DNA of 8,531 nt from Oscillospiraceae bacterium (GCA_017420125.1 JAFOJR010000148.1:1-8531); one strand, 5' to 3'. Shown: positions 1 to 5,714, numbered from the stretch's first letter. The notes: generated by a model not told the origin, from the letters alone. Numbers and translations: made by a program.

Positions 1-94
1 CGATTTCGCAGACCCGTTGGGTATTGCTGCCGAATCCATATCCCAGATATTCGCTTCCGTCCTCTAAAATGATTTTTCTGTCAAAGGTTCTCAT
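1..94 (-). CDS. carA: Carbamoyl-phosphate synthase small (glutaminase) subunit, N-terminal fragment
   Basis: Only the first 31 codons are in the window. The ATG is at 94-92 and the visible protein reads MRTFDRKIILEDG, then SEYLGYGFGSNTQRVCEI. The pattern LEDG-x-E/F-x-G-x-x-FG followed by a V-x-E-I strand is the usual opening of CarA, the subunit that hydrolyses glutamine and passes ammonia to CarB for carbamoyl phosphate (pyrimidine and arginine synthesis). A purine-rich site, AGAGGTG, sits 10 bases before the ATG; a second AGGTG copy lies almost against the start. It follows the ANTAR gene by 62 bases in the same direction with no terminator visible, so it may share the operon. The catalytic Cys-His-Glu triad lies outside the window, so the identification rests on the N-terminus and the glutamine-related context. 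Confidence 0.75.
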   Translation of the reverse strand, partial: MRTFDRKIILEDGSEYLGYGFGSNTQRVCEI

Positions 95-156
95 TACACC
101 TGAACACCTCTTATCTTTCCTTTCCGCTCTTGCCGTGATTCTGCTGAAACGACAAT

Positions 157-741
157 CTATTCATATGTTTTGATTATCCGTTCTGCCGCTTCCCGTTTGG
201 AGATGCGCCCATCCATAGCCTGCTTTTCGATGTAGCGCTGGGCTTCCGCTTCCGCCATGCTGAGGCATTCGATCAACAGCCACTTGGCGCGGTTCACTAT
301 CCGGATTTCCGCGATTTTATCCTCTACGGAGGCTTGTTTTTCCTCCATTTTCCGGATGCGTTCCCGCATGGCACAAAGCATCCGCAGCGTTTGGGTAACT
401 GCCTGTGCGGAAGTGGGTTTGGGGAGCGTGAAAACACCATGCTCCATTACCTTGGCGTTTACATCTTCAAACAGGTCGTTTTTGACAAACAGCAGTGCGC
501 CTGCGCTGCTTTTGGCACAAACATCTATTGCAAGCCGGGAACCGAATTCATCCGGCAGCGGGGAATTCACCAAGATAATATCATAGGTTCGATCCAATAG
601 TGCCCTGCGGCCTTCAGCGGCGCTCTTCGCCGTGGTAACCGGCCAGTAGTCCGTCATAGGAAGCAGCGCCAGCAAAGCAGCATTGAATTTTTCTCCGGCC
701 GATACCAGCAAAACTCCATAGGTGTGTTCCTGAAAAACCAC
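157..741 (-). CDS. Pseudo-receiver/ANTAR RNA-binding antitermination regulator
   Basis: A 194-residue protein starting at GTG (741-739), with AAGGAG 8-12 bases upstream. Residues 8-115 look like a response-regulator receiver fold (GVLLVSAGEKF; YDIILVNSPLPDEFG; TLPKPTS). The usual acidic pair is S14-A15 and the phospho-acceptor Asp is N59; the conserved Lys is kept (K108). It therefore should not be phosphorylated in the normal way. Residues 120-150 are a charged helix likely to form a dimerising coiled coil. Residues 150-193 are the ANTAR three-helix domain (RAKWLL, then EAQRYIEKQAMD, then ISKREAAERII). ANTAR proteins (AmiR, NasR, EutV) bind six-base-loop RNA hairpins with A1 and G4 and block terminators. 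It lies 24 bases after a glutamine synthetase gene in a nitrogen operon. Matching hairpins occur at 5613-5630, 5751-5762 and 5460-5471. No histidine kinase is visible, so the input signal is unknown. Confidence 0.93.
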   Translation of the reverse strand: MVFQEHTYGVLLVSAGEKFNAALLALLPMTDYWPVTTAKSAAEGRRALLDRTYDIILVNSPLPDEFGSRLAIDVCAKSSAGALLFVKNDLFEDVNAKVMEHGVFTLPKPTSAQAVTQTLRMLCAMRERIRKMEEKQASVEDKIAEIRIVNRAKWLLIECLSMAEAEAQRYIEKQAMDGRISKREAAERIIKTYE

Positions 742-765
742 TTTGCCCTCTCCTTCATCTCAAAA

Positions 766-1992
766 TCATATCAGATGCTTTGTGTTTTCGCAATAGAATC
801 GAATCAGAGAATCCGGCAGATGGGCGGCAAGAAACGGGCTGTTCGCTCCCAGCTTTTTCGCCGCAGCAAGAGAATCCGGCAGCTTTTGATATTGCGCTAA
901 AAGTTCCGGTGGAGCAGAGTAGAAAGAAAAGTCAGCCGGGGAGGGAAGGGAAAGTCCCTTTTTAATGCCATGCAGCCCTGCATAAATCAGCAGGGCAAAG
1001 GCAATGTATGGATTTGCCATGGGGTCAGCAGAGCGAAGCTCTGCCCGCCGGGCGTTGTCCGGCGTAGCGGGAATTCGAATCAGCTGGGAGCGGTTTTCTG
1101 ATGACCAGGAAAGATATCCCGGAGCCTTGTGGGCACCCAGGCGTTGGTAAGATTCCTCGCAGGGATTTAAAAAAACAGTCATATCCGGAATTTTTTCCAA
1201 AATGCCTGCAAGCACGGAAGGAAGCAGGTCACGACCGTCTGCAGACTGAACGGAAAGATTAATGTGCATCCCGCTGCCGGGGGCATTTGCCAAAGGTTTG
1301 GGGGAGAAATCGGCAGAAAAGCCGTTCCTGGCCCCGATGGCTTTTACCACGGCGCAAAAGGTAACGGCATTGTCTGCGGCAGAAATCGGATCGGAATAGC
1401 GAAAATCAATTTCGTTTTGGCCGGGCCCTTCCTCGTGATGGGAACTTTCCGGGCGGACTCCCATTTTTTCCAGCGTGAGACAAATTTCCCGACGGATATT
1501 TTCCCCTTTGTCGTCCGGGGCAATATCCATATACCCGGCCTGATCACAGGGAATTTTGGTAGGTGCGCCGGATTCGTCGGTTTGGAACAGATAGAACTCG
1601 ATTTCAGGGCCAAAGGAAAAGGAGCAGCCCTGCTGCTCTGCTTCCGCCACGGCTTGTTTTAAAATTTTTCTGGTGTCTCTCTCAAATGGGGTGCCGTCCG
1701 GTTTGATGATTTCACAGAACATGCGCACCACTCTGCCGTTTTCCGACCGCCAGGGGAGACCAACCAAAGAAGAAGGGTCGGGGCGGAGCAGCAGATCAGA
1801 GCGCACATCCCCGCCAAAACCCGCAATGGCCGAGGCGTCGATGGCGATGCCGTAAGAAAAGGCCCGCTCCAATTCCCGGGGCATAATGGCAATGTTTTTT
1901 TGCCTGCCCAGCACGTCACAAAAAGCAAGCCGGATGAATTTGACATCCGCTTCTTTGACATATTGCATGACTTCTTCTGCTGAATATTTCAT
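766..1992 (-). CDS. Type I-like glutamine synthetase family protein with altered Glu flap
   Basis: A 408-residue member of the GlnA family, which joins ammonia to glutamate using ATP. The ATG at 1992-1990 has GAGAGGA 5-6 bases upstream. The N-terminal beta-grasp domain spans about 12-100 and the catalytic domain about 105-408. The metal and substrate motifs are intact: FGPEIEF 127-133 (E130, E132), SHHEEGPGQNEID 184-196 (E187, E194), GSGMHINLS 239-247 (H242), ENRSQLIRIPA 299-309 and RRAELRS 315-321. Two deviations stand out. The latch motif DGSSIEGF is DASAIAGF (52-59). The Glu-flap segment, normally RLVPGYEAP, is one residue shorter and reads RLGAHKAP, placing K289 where the catalytic glutamate normally is. 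The protein is also shorter than the usual 440-470 residues, mainly at the C-terminus. It lies 18 bases after the GXGXG gene and before the ANTAR regulator. It could be a divergent glutamine synthetase, a ligase for another amine, or a sensor. Confidence 0.9.
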   Translation of the reverse strand: MKYSAEEVMQYVKEADVKFIRLAFCDVLGRQKNIAIMPRELERAFSYGIAIDASAIAGFGGDVRSDLLLRPDPSSLVGLPWRSENGRVVRMFCEIIKPDGTPFERDTRKILKQAVAEAEQQGCSFSFGPEIEFYLFQTDESGAPTKIPCDQAGYMDIAPDDKGENIRREICLTLEKMGVRPESSHHEEGPGQNEIDFRYSDPISAADNAVTFCAVVKAIGARNGFSADFSPKPLANAPGSGMHINLSVQSADGRDLLPSVLAGILEKIPDMTVFLNPCEESYQRLGAHKAPGYLSWSSENRSQLIRIPATPDNARRAELRSADPMANPYIAFALLIYAGLHGIKKGLSLPSPADFSFYSAPPELLAQYQKLPDSLAAAKKLGANSPFLAAHLPDSLIRFYCENTKHLI

Positions 1993-2010
1993 GATTTGTC
2001 CTCTCTTTAT

Positions 2011-2730
2011 CTAATTTGCCACATACATTTGCCGATAGGGGTTTTCGCTGTTTGGTGTGACCACGGTGAACGGTCCGTCCAATACAGTGGGCAGCTGGTA
2101 ACCAAACAGGCGGCAGTATTCGGCTAAATAGTCCTGAATTTCCGCCAGATCTTCTCCAGAGGCAGGATGGGCGTTGACCTGCGGCGGGAAATCAATCCCG
2201 GTGCAGGCAGAACGAAGAAACAATTTTCCGCCGTGCATGCCCGTACACGGGAAATTGCTGACAATTTTTTTCCCATTTGCATGCAGACCCAGCACAATGA
2301 TTAAACCGCCGGCCTGATATTCTCCCAAGAAGCTTCCGGCACATCCGCCCACCACCAAAACAGGAAGTCGGTCCTGATATGCCTTCATGTGGACGCCGGC
2401 GCGATAGCCGGCATTTCCCTGCACATAAATCTGGCCGCCCCGCATGGCATAGCCTGCGGTGTCGCCGATGCTGCCGTGGACGACGATGGTTCCGGCGTTC
2501 ATGGTATCGCCTACAGCGTCTTGGGCATTGCCGTGCACTTCCAAATATGCGCCGTTTAAATAGGCTCCCAGTGCGTTTCCGGGGGTTCCGTAAATGGAAA
2601 GCCTGCGATCCCGCATCCCTGCACCGATGAAACGCTGTCCCAGGCAACCCACAACTTCACAATCCTCTGTCAGAGTACGCAGGCATCGATTGAGCACCTG
2701 ATAAGATAAATTCGTTGCATCTACCTTCAT
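2011..2730 (-). CDS. GXGXG-motif protein, C-terminal beta-helix domain of glutamate synthase
   Basis: A 239-residue protein made of repeated short strands with G-x-x-x-G spacing (IYGTPGNALGAYLNG, VHGSIGDTAGYAMRGG, VQGNAGYRAG). This right-handed beta-helix is the GXGXG domain found at the C-terminus of bacterial GltB and in FwdC/FmdC-like proteins. In one-piece glutamate synthase it links the amidotransferase and FMN domains structurally and has no catalytic residues. Here it is a separate gene, as in the split archaeal-type enzyme, so it probably forms a complex with the products of the two genes upstream. Residues about 180-239 extend past the helix and may make contacts. The ATG at 2730-2728 has only a weak site (AGAAAGG, 10 bases away). 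It overlaps by ATGA the end of an open stretch running on from the preceding gene, suggesting coupled translation. Confidence 0.9.
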   Translation of the reverse strand: MKVDATNLSYQVLNRCLRTLTEDCEVVGCLGQRFIGAGMRDRRLSIYGTPGNALGAYLNGAYLEVHGNAQDAVGDTMNAGTIVVHGSIGDTAGYAMRGGQIYVQGNAGYRAGVHMKAYQDRLPVLVVGGCAGSFLGEYQAGGLIIVLGLHANGKKIVSNFPCTGMHGGKLFLRSACTGIDFPPQVNAHPASGEDLAEIQDYLAEYCRLFGYQLPTVLDGPFTVVTPNSENPYRQMYVAN

Positions 2731-2852
2731 TTATACCATACCTTTCTGTTGATTTCCACCGTAATTCTCATCAGATCCGTCAGAACCTTCAGATGGTTCC
2801 GATTCGCCGCCTGCTGCGCATGCCGCGGCAGGCGGCGGACTGTTTTCTTGGC
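2727..2852 (-). other. In-frame 41-codon open stretch after the gltB core stop codon
   Basis: Directly after the TAA (2855-2853) of the glutamate synthase core gene the same frame stays open for 41 codons. It ends in a TGA (2729-2727) that overlaps the ATG of the GXGXG gene as ATGA. It reads AKKTVRRLPRHAQQAANR, then NHLKVLTDLMRITVEIN, then RKVWYK: a basic start and a plausible amphipathic helix. There is no ATG, GTG or TTG until an internal ATG that would give only 14 residues. Other gaps in this operon are 4-base overlap, 18, 24 and 62 bases, so a 122-base non-coding gap would be out of character. It may be a former C-terminal tail cut off by a stop mutation, a readthrough product, a small gene with an unusual start, or chance. 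By simple arithmetic, 40 random codons stay open about 15% of the time. Confidence 0.4.
2805..2837 (-). other. GC-rich intercistronic stem-loop
   Basis: Minus-strand arms CGCCGCCTGC (2837-2828) and GCAGGCGGCG (2814-2805) pair perfectly over 10 bp around a 13-base loop. No T-run follows, so it is not an intrinsic terminator. It begins 15 bases after the gltB core stop codon. It could stabilise or process the mRNA between the two glutamate synthase genes, affect events at the stop codon, or simply reflect the coding potential of the open stretch it lies in. A weaker 5-bp hairpin follows at 2783-2799. Confidence 0.55.
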
Positions 2853-4358
2853 TTACTCTCCGGCGTGGGAGATACCCAGGATGGAGAGTTCTTTTTCGTT
2901 CAGGCCGATGCCACGCAGCATCAGCCGATTTCCCCGCAGAGCTTCAATGGAGTTGATGCCCATGCCGCCCATAAATTCTTTGATTTCATGTTTCCAGGCG
3001 GTCATCAAGTTGATAAGGCGTTGGCTGCCTTGGTCCGGGTCCAGCCGCTGAACCAAATCCGGCCGCTGGGTTGCAATGCCCCAATTGCACCGGCCGCTCT
3101 GACAAGTGCGGCAAAGGTGACAGCCCAGGGCTAAAAGGGCGGCTGTGGCAACATAGCATGCATCCGCGCCCAAAGCAATTGCCTTGACCACATCGGAGGA
3201 ACTGCGGATACTTCCGCCCACCACCAGGGACACATGGTTCCGGATGCCTTCATCCCGCAGGCGCTGGTCCACCGCGGCTAAAGCCAATTCGATGGGAATA
3301 CCCACGTTATCCCGGATTCTGGTAGGCGCAGCCCCTGTGCCGCCGCGGAAGCCATCGATAGCGATGATATCTGCACCGCTTCTGGCGATGCCGCTGGCGA
3401 TGGCAGCGATGTTATGGACAGCCGCAACTTTTACGATCACCGGTTTTTGATAGGAAGTTGCCTCCTTCAATGAATACACGAGCTGCCGCAGATCCTCGAT
3501 GGAATAGATGTCGTGATGCGGTGCGGGGGAAATGGCGTCAGAACCCTCCGGCACCATCCTGGTGCGGGACACATCGCCTACAATTTTGGCTCCGGGGAGA
3601 TGTCCGCCAATGCCGGGCTTTGCTCCCTGACCCATTTTGATTTCAATGGCGGCGCCAGCTTCCAGGTAATCTTCATGTACGCCAAACCGGCCAGAGGCCA
3701 CCTGCACAATGGTATTTTCGCCGTAGCAGTAGAAATCTTCATGCAGTCCGCCTTCTCCGGTGTTGTAGTAAATGCCCAATGCCTGAGCAGCACGAGCAAG
3801 ACTTTCATGGGCAGTATAGCTGATAGAGCCGTAACTCATGGCGGAAAACATCAGCGGCATGGACAGCGTCAGCTGCGGCGGCAGGTCGCATACCAGCTTT
3901 CCTGTCTCGTCCCGTTCGATCCGCTCTGGCTTTCGGCCCAGAAATACCCGGGTTTCCATTGGCTCCCGCAGAGGATCAATGGATGGGTTTGTCACCTGGG
4001 AGGCGTTGATTAGGATTTTGTCCCAATAAACAGGCAAGGGCTTTGGGTTTCCCATGGAGGAAAGCAGTACGCCGCCACTGCCTGCCTGCTTGTAAATTTC
4101 TCTGATAATATCATGGTTCCAATTGGCATTTTCCCGCAGACGGCAATCGCTTTTTACGATTTTCAGCGCCCGGGTGGGACAAAGAGATACACAGCGTTGA
4201 CAATTGACGCATTTGGATTCGTCACTCAACATGATCTTTTGTTCGCTGTCATAAGAGTGCACTTCATTGGCACACTGATATTCACAAATTCGGCAGCGGG
4301 TGCACCGATTGTCGTTTCGCACCACTTCGTACTCCGGATAAAATGTTTGAATGTTCAT
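2853..4358 (-). CDS. gltB: Glutamate synthase FMN core with N-terminal ferredoxin domain
   Basis: A 501-residue protein. Residues 19-29 (C19, C22, C25, C29) and 50-60 (C50, C53, C56, C60) are two 4Fe-4S ferredoxin motifs. Residues about 85-480 are the FMN-binding glutamate synthase barrel: TGEGGLHED (200-208), KPGIGGHLPG (247-256), ISPAPHHDIYSIEDL (276-290), GFRGGTGAAPTR (336-347) and VVGGSIRSSSDV (379-390). Cysteines C413, C416, C419 and C424 just before NWGIATQ match the 3Fe-4S cluster region of GltB. The barrel reduces the imine of 2-oxoglutarate with ammonia delivered from the amidotransferase subunit. It lacks the amidotransferase and GXGXG domains, which are its two neighbours, so this is the archaeal-type split enzyme. 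The ATG overlaps the preceding stop as ATGA. No NAD(P)H-binding GltD gene is visible, so reduced ferredoxin or an unlinked subunit may supply electrons. Confidence 0.95.
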   Translation of the reverse strand: MNIQTFYPEYEVVRNDNRCTRCRICEYQCANEVHSYDSEQKIMLSDESKCVNCQRCVSLCPTRALKIVKSDCRLRENANWNHDIIREIYKQAGSGGVLLSSMGNPKPLPVYWDKILINASQVTNPSIDPLREPMETRVFLGRKPERIERDETGKLVCDLPPQLTLSMPLMFSAMSYGSISYTAHESLARAAQALGIYYNTGEGGLHEDFYCYGENTIVQVASGRFGVHEDYLEAGAAIEIKMGQGAKPGIGGHLPGAKIVGDVSRTRMVPEGSDAISPAPHHDIYSIEDLRQLVYSLKEATSYQKPVIVKVAAVHNIAAIASGIARSGADIIAIDGFRGGTGAAPTRIRDNVGIPIELALAAVDQRLRDEGIRNHVSLVVGGSIRSSSDVVKAIALGADACYVATAALLALGCHLCRTCQSGRCNWGIATQRPDLVQRLDPDQGSQRLINLMTAWKHEIKEFMGGMGINSIEALRGNRLMLRGIGLNEKELSILGISHAGE

Positions 4359-5452
4359 ACAAAAGCCCCTTCCTTCACACGGACGATTACCGGTTCACCG
4401 CCGGCAGGCGCATAGATATGCTCCACATCCGGTTCCATCATACGGATAGCCGCTTCTTCGCTGGCGATGAAGACTTTGTCGTCCTTTTCGGCTACCACCA
4501 TGGAACGAAGCTTCAAACGGTCATTTAAAGCCATCAGCCCGCCGGAGAACCCCAGTACAATGGAGAACGGACCGGTGACCAAAAGACTGGGAAACATCTT
4601 ACGAAGATATGCAAGGCGTTCCTGCTCCTGACGGGGGCATTTGGCAATGGTGCTCCAGAAGGGCGCCGCAATGACAGAGGCGGTTTCGGACAGCGTCAGA
4701 CCCTGCCGACGAAGCAAATAGTCTGCGATATATGTAATAACCTCTGTGTCAGTCTGAAGTGTGCATTGATATCCGAACATTTCGATAAACCGGCGATTGG
4801 CGTCATAAGAGGAAATTTCCCCGTTGTGCACCACGGTGCGATCCAGCAGACCAAAAGGATGGGCACCGCCCCACCAGCCGGGTGTGTTCGTGGGATATCG
4901 CCCGTGGGCTGTCCAGGAATATGCTTTATATTCCTCCAGCCGGTAGAAGCGAGCCACATCTTCTGGAAACCCTACCGCCTTGAACACGCCCATATTCTTT
5001 CCGCAGGAAAATACATGGACGCCCTTAATGGATGTATTGAGATACATGACAGCCCTTGCCACGTACTCCTGCTCATCCAGCTGCATGGAGCGGAGCACCG
5101 AACGGAGCGGGGCGGCGAAATAGCGCCAGATCAATGGCTCATCTGTAATTTGAGGGATTTTCCGCGTGGGAATCTCCTCAACCCACACCAGTTCGAATTT
5201 TTCTTTCAGATACGCCTCACAGGCGGCCCGGCAGGAATGATTATCATAAAAAATATGAAAAGCGAACTCATCTTTGAAATCAGGGTAGATGCCGTAAGCG
5301 GCAAAACCGCCGCCCAAACCGTTGGAACGATCGTGCATCGGCTTCATACTCTGGGCAATGGCCTCGCCGGTCATTCGTTTTCCTTCTTTGGAAATGACCG
5401 CCGAAATGGCGCAGCCGGATGGGATTCGGATTTGACCTTCTAAGTGTTTCAT
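4355..5452 (-). CDS. Class II glutamine amidotransferase subunit of split glutamate synthase
   Basis: A 365-residue N-terminal-nucleophile amidotransferase that hydrolyses glutamine to glutamate and ammonia. The likely catalytic cysteine is C14 (PSGCAISAVISKEG), so a 13-residue leader should be removed by self-processing. Other family motifs are HGRYPTNTPG (183-192, glutamine-binding arginine), VVHNGEISSY (207-216, oxyanion Asn-Gly), QTDTEVITY (233-241) and VFIASEEAAI (327-336). It opens the leftward operon and overlaps the FMN core gene by four bases, which fits an ammonia-channelling complex of these two products plus the GXGXG protein. The ATG at 5452-5450 has GGAG five bases upstream and AAGGA ten upstream. 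That ribosome site lies within a possible ANTAR-type hairpin. Expression is also likely controlled by a terminator in its roughly 180-base leader. A free-standing role with another acceptor is possible but less likely in this context. Confidence 0.93.
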   Translation of the reverse strand: MKHLEGQIRIPSGCAISAVISKEGKRMTGEAIAQSMKPMHDRSNGLGGGFAAYGIYPDFKDEFAFHIFYDNHSCRAACEAYLKEKFELVWVEEIPTRKIPQITDEPLIWRYFAAPLRSVLRSMQLDEQEYVARAVMYLNTSIKGVHVFSCGKNMGVFKAVGFPEDVARFYRLEEYKAYSWTAHGRYPTNTPGWWGGAHPFGLLDRTVVHNGEISSYDANRRFIEMFGYQCTLQTDTEVITYIADYLLRRQGLTLSETASVIAAPFWSTIAKCPRQEQERLAYLRKMFPSLLVTGPFSIVLGFSGGLMALNDRLKLRSMVVAEKDDKVFIASEEAAIRMMEPDVEHIYAPAGGEPVIVRVKEGAFV

Positions 5453-5459
5453 TATATCT

Positions 5460-5471
5460 CCGTCCTTTCGG
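5460..5471 (-). promoter_or_regulatory. ANTAR-type hexaloop hairpin over the ribosome binding site
   Basis: The minus strand reads CCG-AAAGGA-CGG, a three-GC-pair stem closing a six-base loop with A1 and G4. The loop contains AGGA and the 3' arm runs into GGAG, so the hairpin covers the Shine-Dalgarno sequence of the amidotransferase gene, whose ATG is at 5452. If the ANTAR protein stabilises it, ribosome access should change. The stem is short and could form by chance, but the loop matches those of the two other hairpins in this region. Confidence 0.5.
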
Positions 5472-5485
5472 GGAATATCGCAACT

Positions 5486-5564
5486 GCAATGCCAAGATGC
5501 TTACGCATGGGCTGCGGTTTGCACGTGGGAACCGAAACAGAATGCATCTATTTCGGAGCATTGC
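5486..5564 (-). other. Potential three-way-junction domain in the leftward leader
   Basis: Between the terminator and the start codon, minus-strand GCAATGC (5564-5558) can pair with GCATTGC (5492-5486), plus one U-G pair inside. Within this helix lie a 10-bp hairpin at 5532-5556 (arms CCGAAATAGA and TCTGTTTCGG, loop TGCAT) and ATGC-GTAA-GCAT at 5497-5508 with a GNRA-type tetraloop. The fold was found by eye without energy calculation. It resembles no riboswitch that I recognise. CTCCG at 5558-5554 could alternatively pair with CGGAG of the ribosome site. Confidence 0.4.
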
Positions 5565-5574
5565 TGCAAAATAC

Positions 5575-5620
5575 AAAAAACGCCCATCCGAGGAAGGGTA
5601 CACTTCTCCCGGATGAACGC
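5575..5620 (-). terminator. Intrinsic terminator inside the leader of the leftward operon (attenuator)
   Basis: On the minus strand, arm CGTTCATCCG (5619-5610) pairs with CGGATGGGCG (5590-5581) over 10 bp with two G-U pairs, around a 19-base loop that can form a further small hairpin. A six-T run follows (5580-5575). It lies only about 12 bases downstream of the predicted start of transcription and about 120 bases before the amidotransferase ATG. It should therefore stop the operon's own transcript unless prevented. Confidence 0.88.
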
Positions 5621-5630
5621 CTTTGTTCAC
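5613..5630 (-). promoter_or_regulatory. ANTAR-type hexaloop antiterminator hairpin, leftward leader
   Basis: The minus strand reads GTGAAC-AAAGGC-GTTCAT: a stem of five Watson-Crick pairs plus one G-U, closing a six-base loop with A at 1 and G at 4. It forms at the very 5' end of the predicted transcript. Its 3' arm shares 5613-5618 with the 5' arm of the terminator at 5575-5620, so only one of the two can form. This is the geometry known for ANTAR antitermination. Only one such hairpin is seen before the terminator; the EutV type uses two. Confidence 0.75.
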
Positions 5631-5637
5631 AATTGAT

Positions 5638-5666
5638 ATGATATCGCCGAAAAAGCGGTTTGTCAA
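5638..5666 (-). promoter_or_regulatory. Promoter of the leftward gltB-glnA-ANTAR operon
   Basis: Minus strand -35 TTGACA (5666-5661), 17-base spacer, -10 TATCAT (5643-5638): a near-consensus sigma-A promoter. Transcription should begin near 5630-5634, giving a leader of about 180 bases. The region upstream is AT-rich. Confidence 0.85.
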
Positions 5667-5714
5667 TGGAGAGTTGCGGAAGAAAAATAAATTTTTGCAA
5701 TTTTACCATTGACA
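5661..5714. repeat. 9-bp inverted repeat carrying both -35 boxes
   Basis: TGTCAATGG at 5661-5669 and CCATTGACA at 5706-5714 are perfect inverted copies separated by 36 bp. Each contains the -35 hexamer of one divergent promoter plus three further identical bases (CCA). The extra identity may be chance, a shared regulator site, or a sign that the two promoters arose by duplication. Confidence 0.6.

Noticed and set aside
95..156. ANTAR-type hairpin in the gap before carA
   Set aside because: The loop-like AAAGGA is present, but the flanking bases (CGG and AAG) do not pair, and no terminator is near.
2783..2799. ANTAR-type hairpin before the GXGXG gene
   Set aside because: The GAACC/GGTTC stem closes a seven-base loop without G at position 4 and is not next to a terminator.
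4766..5443. 225-codon plus-strand open frame opposite the amidotransferase gene
   Set aside because: It is antisense to a clear enzyme gene, has a low-complexity, non-family-like product and no promoter or ribosome site.
5581..5620. Glutamine riboswitch (glnA RNA or downstream-peptide type), suggested by CGTTCATCC at the start of the leftward leader
   Set aside because: The conserved E-loop, GGAAGUA-like core and pseudoknot are not recognisable, and the same bases are fully explained by the terminator and hexaloop hairpin.
5280..5666. Open frame running through the leftward leader and into the amidotransferase gene in another frame
   Set aside because: It would be translated through the terminator with no ribosome site, starts upstream of the predicted transcript start, and overlaps a well-supported gene.
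5661..5714. GlnR/TnrA operator (TGTNA-N7-TNACA)
   Set aside because: TGTCA is present on both strands as part of the -35 inverted repeat, but no TNACA follows at seven bases on either strand.
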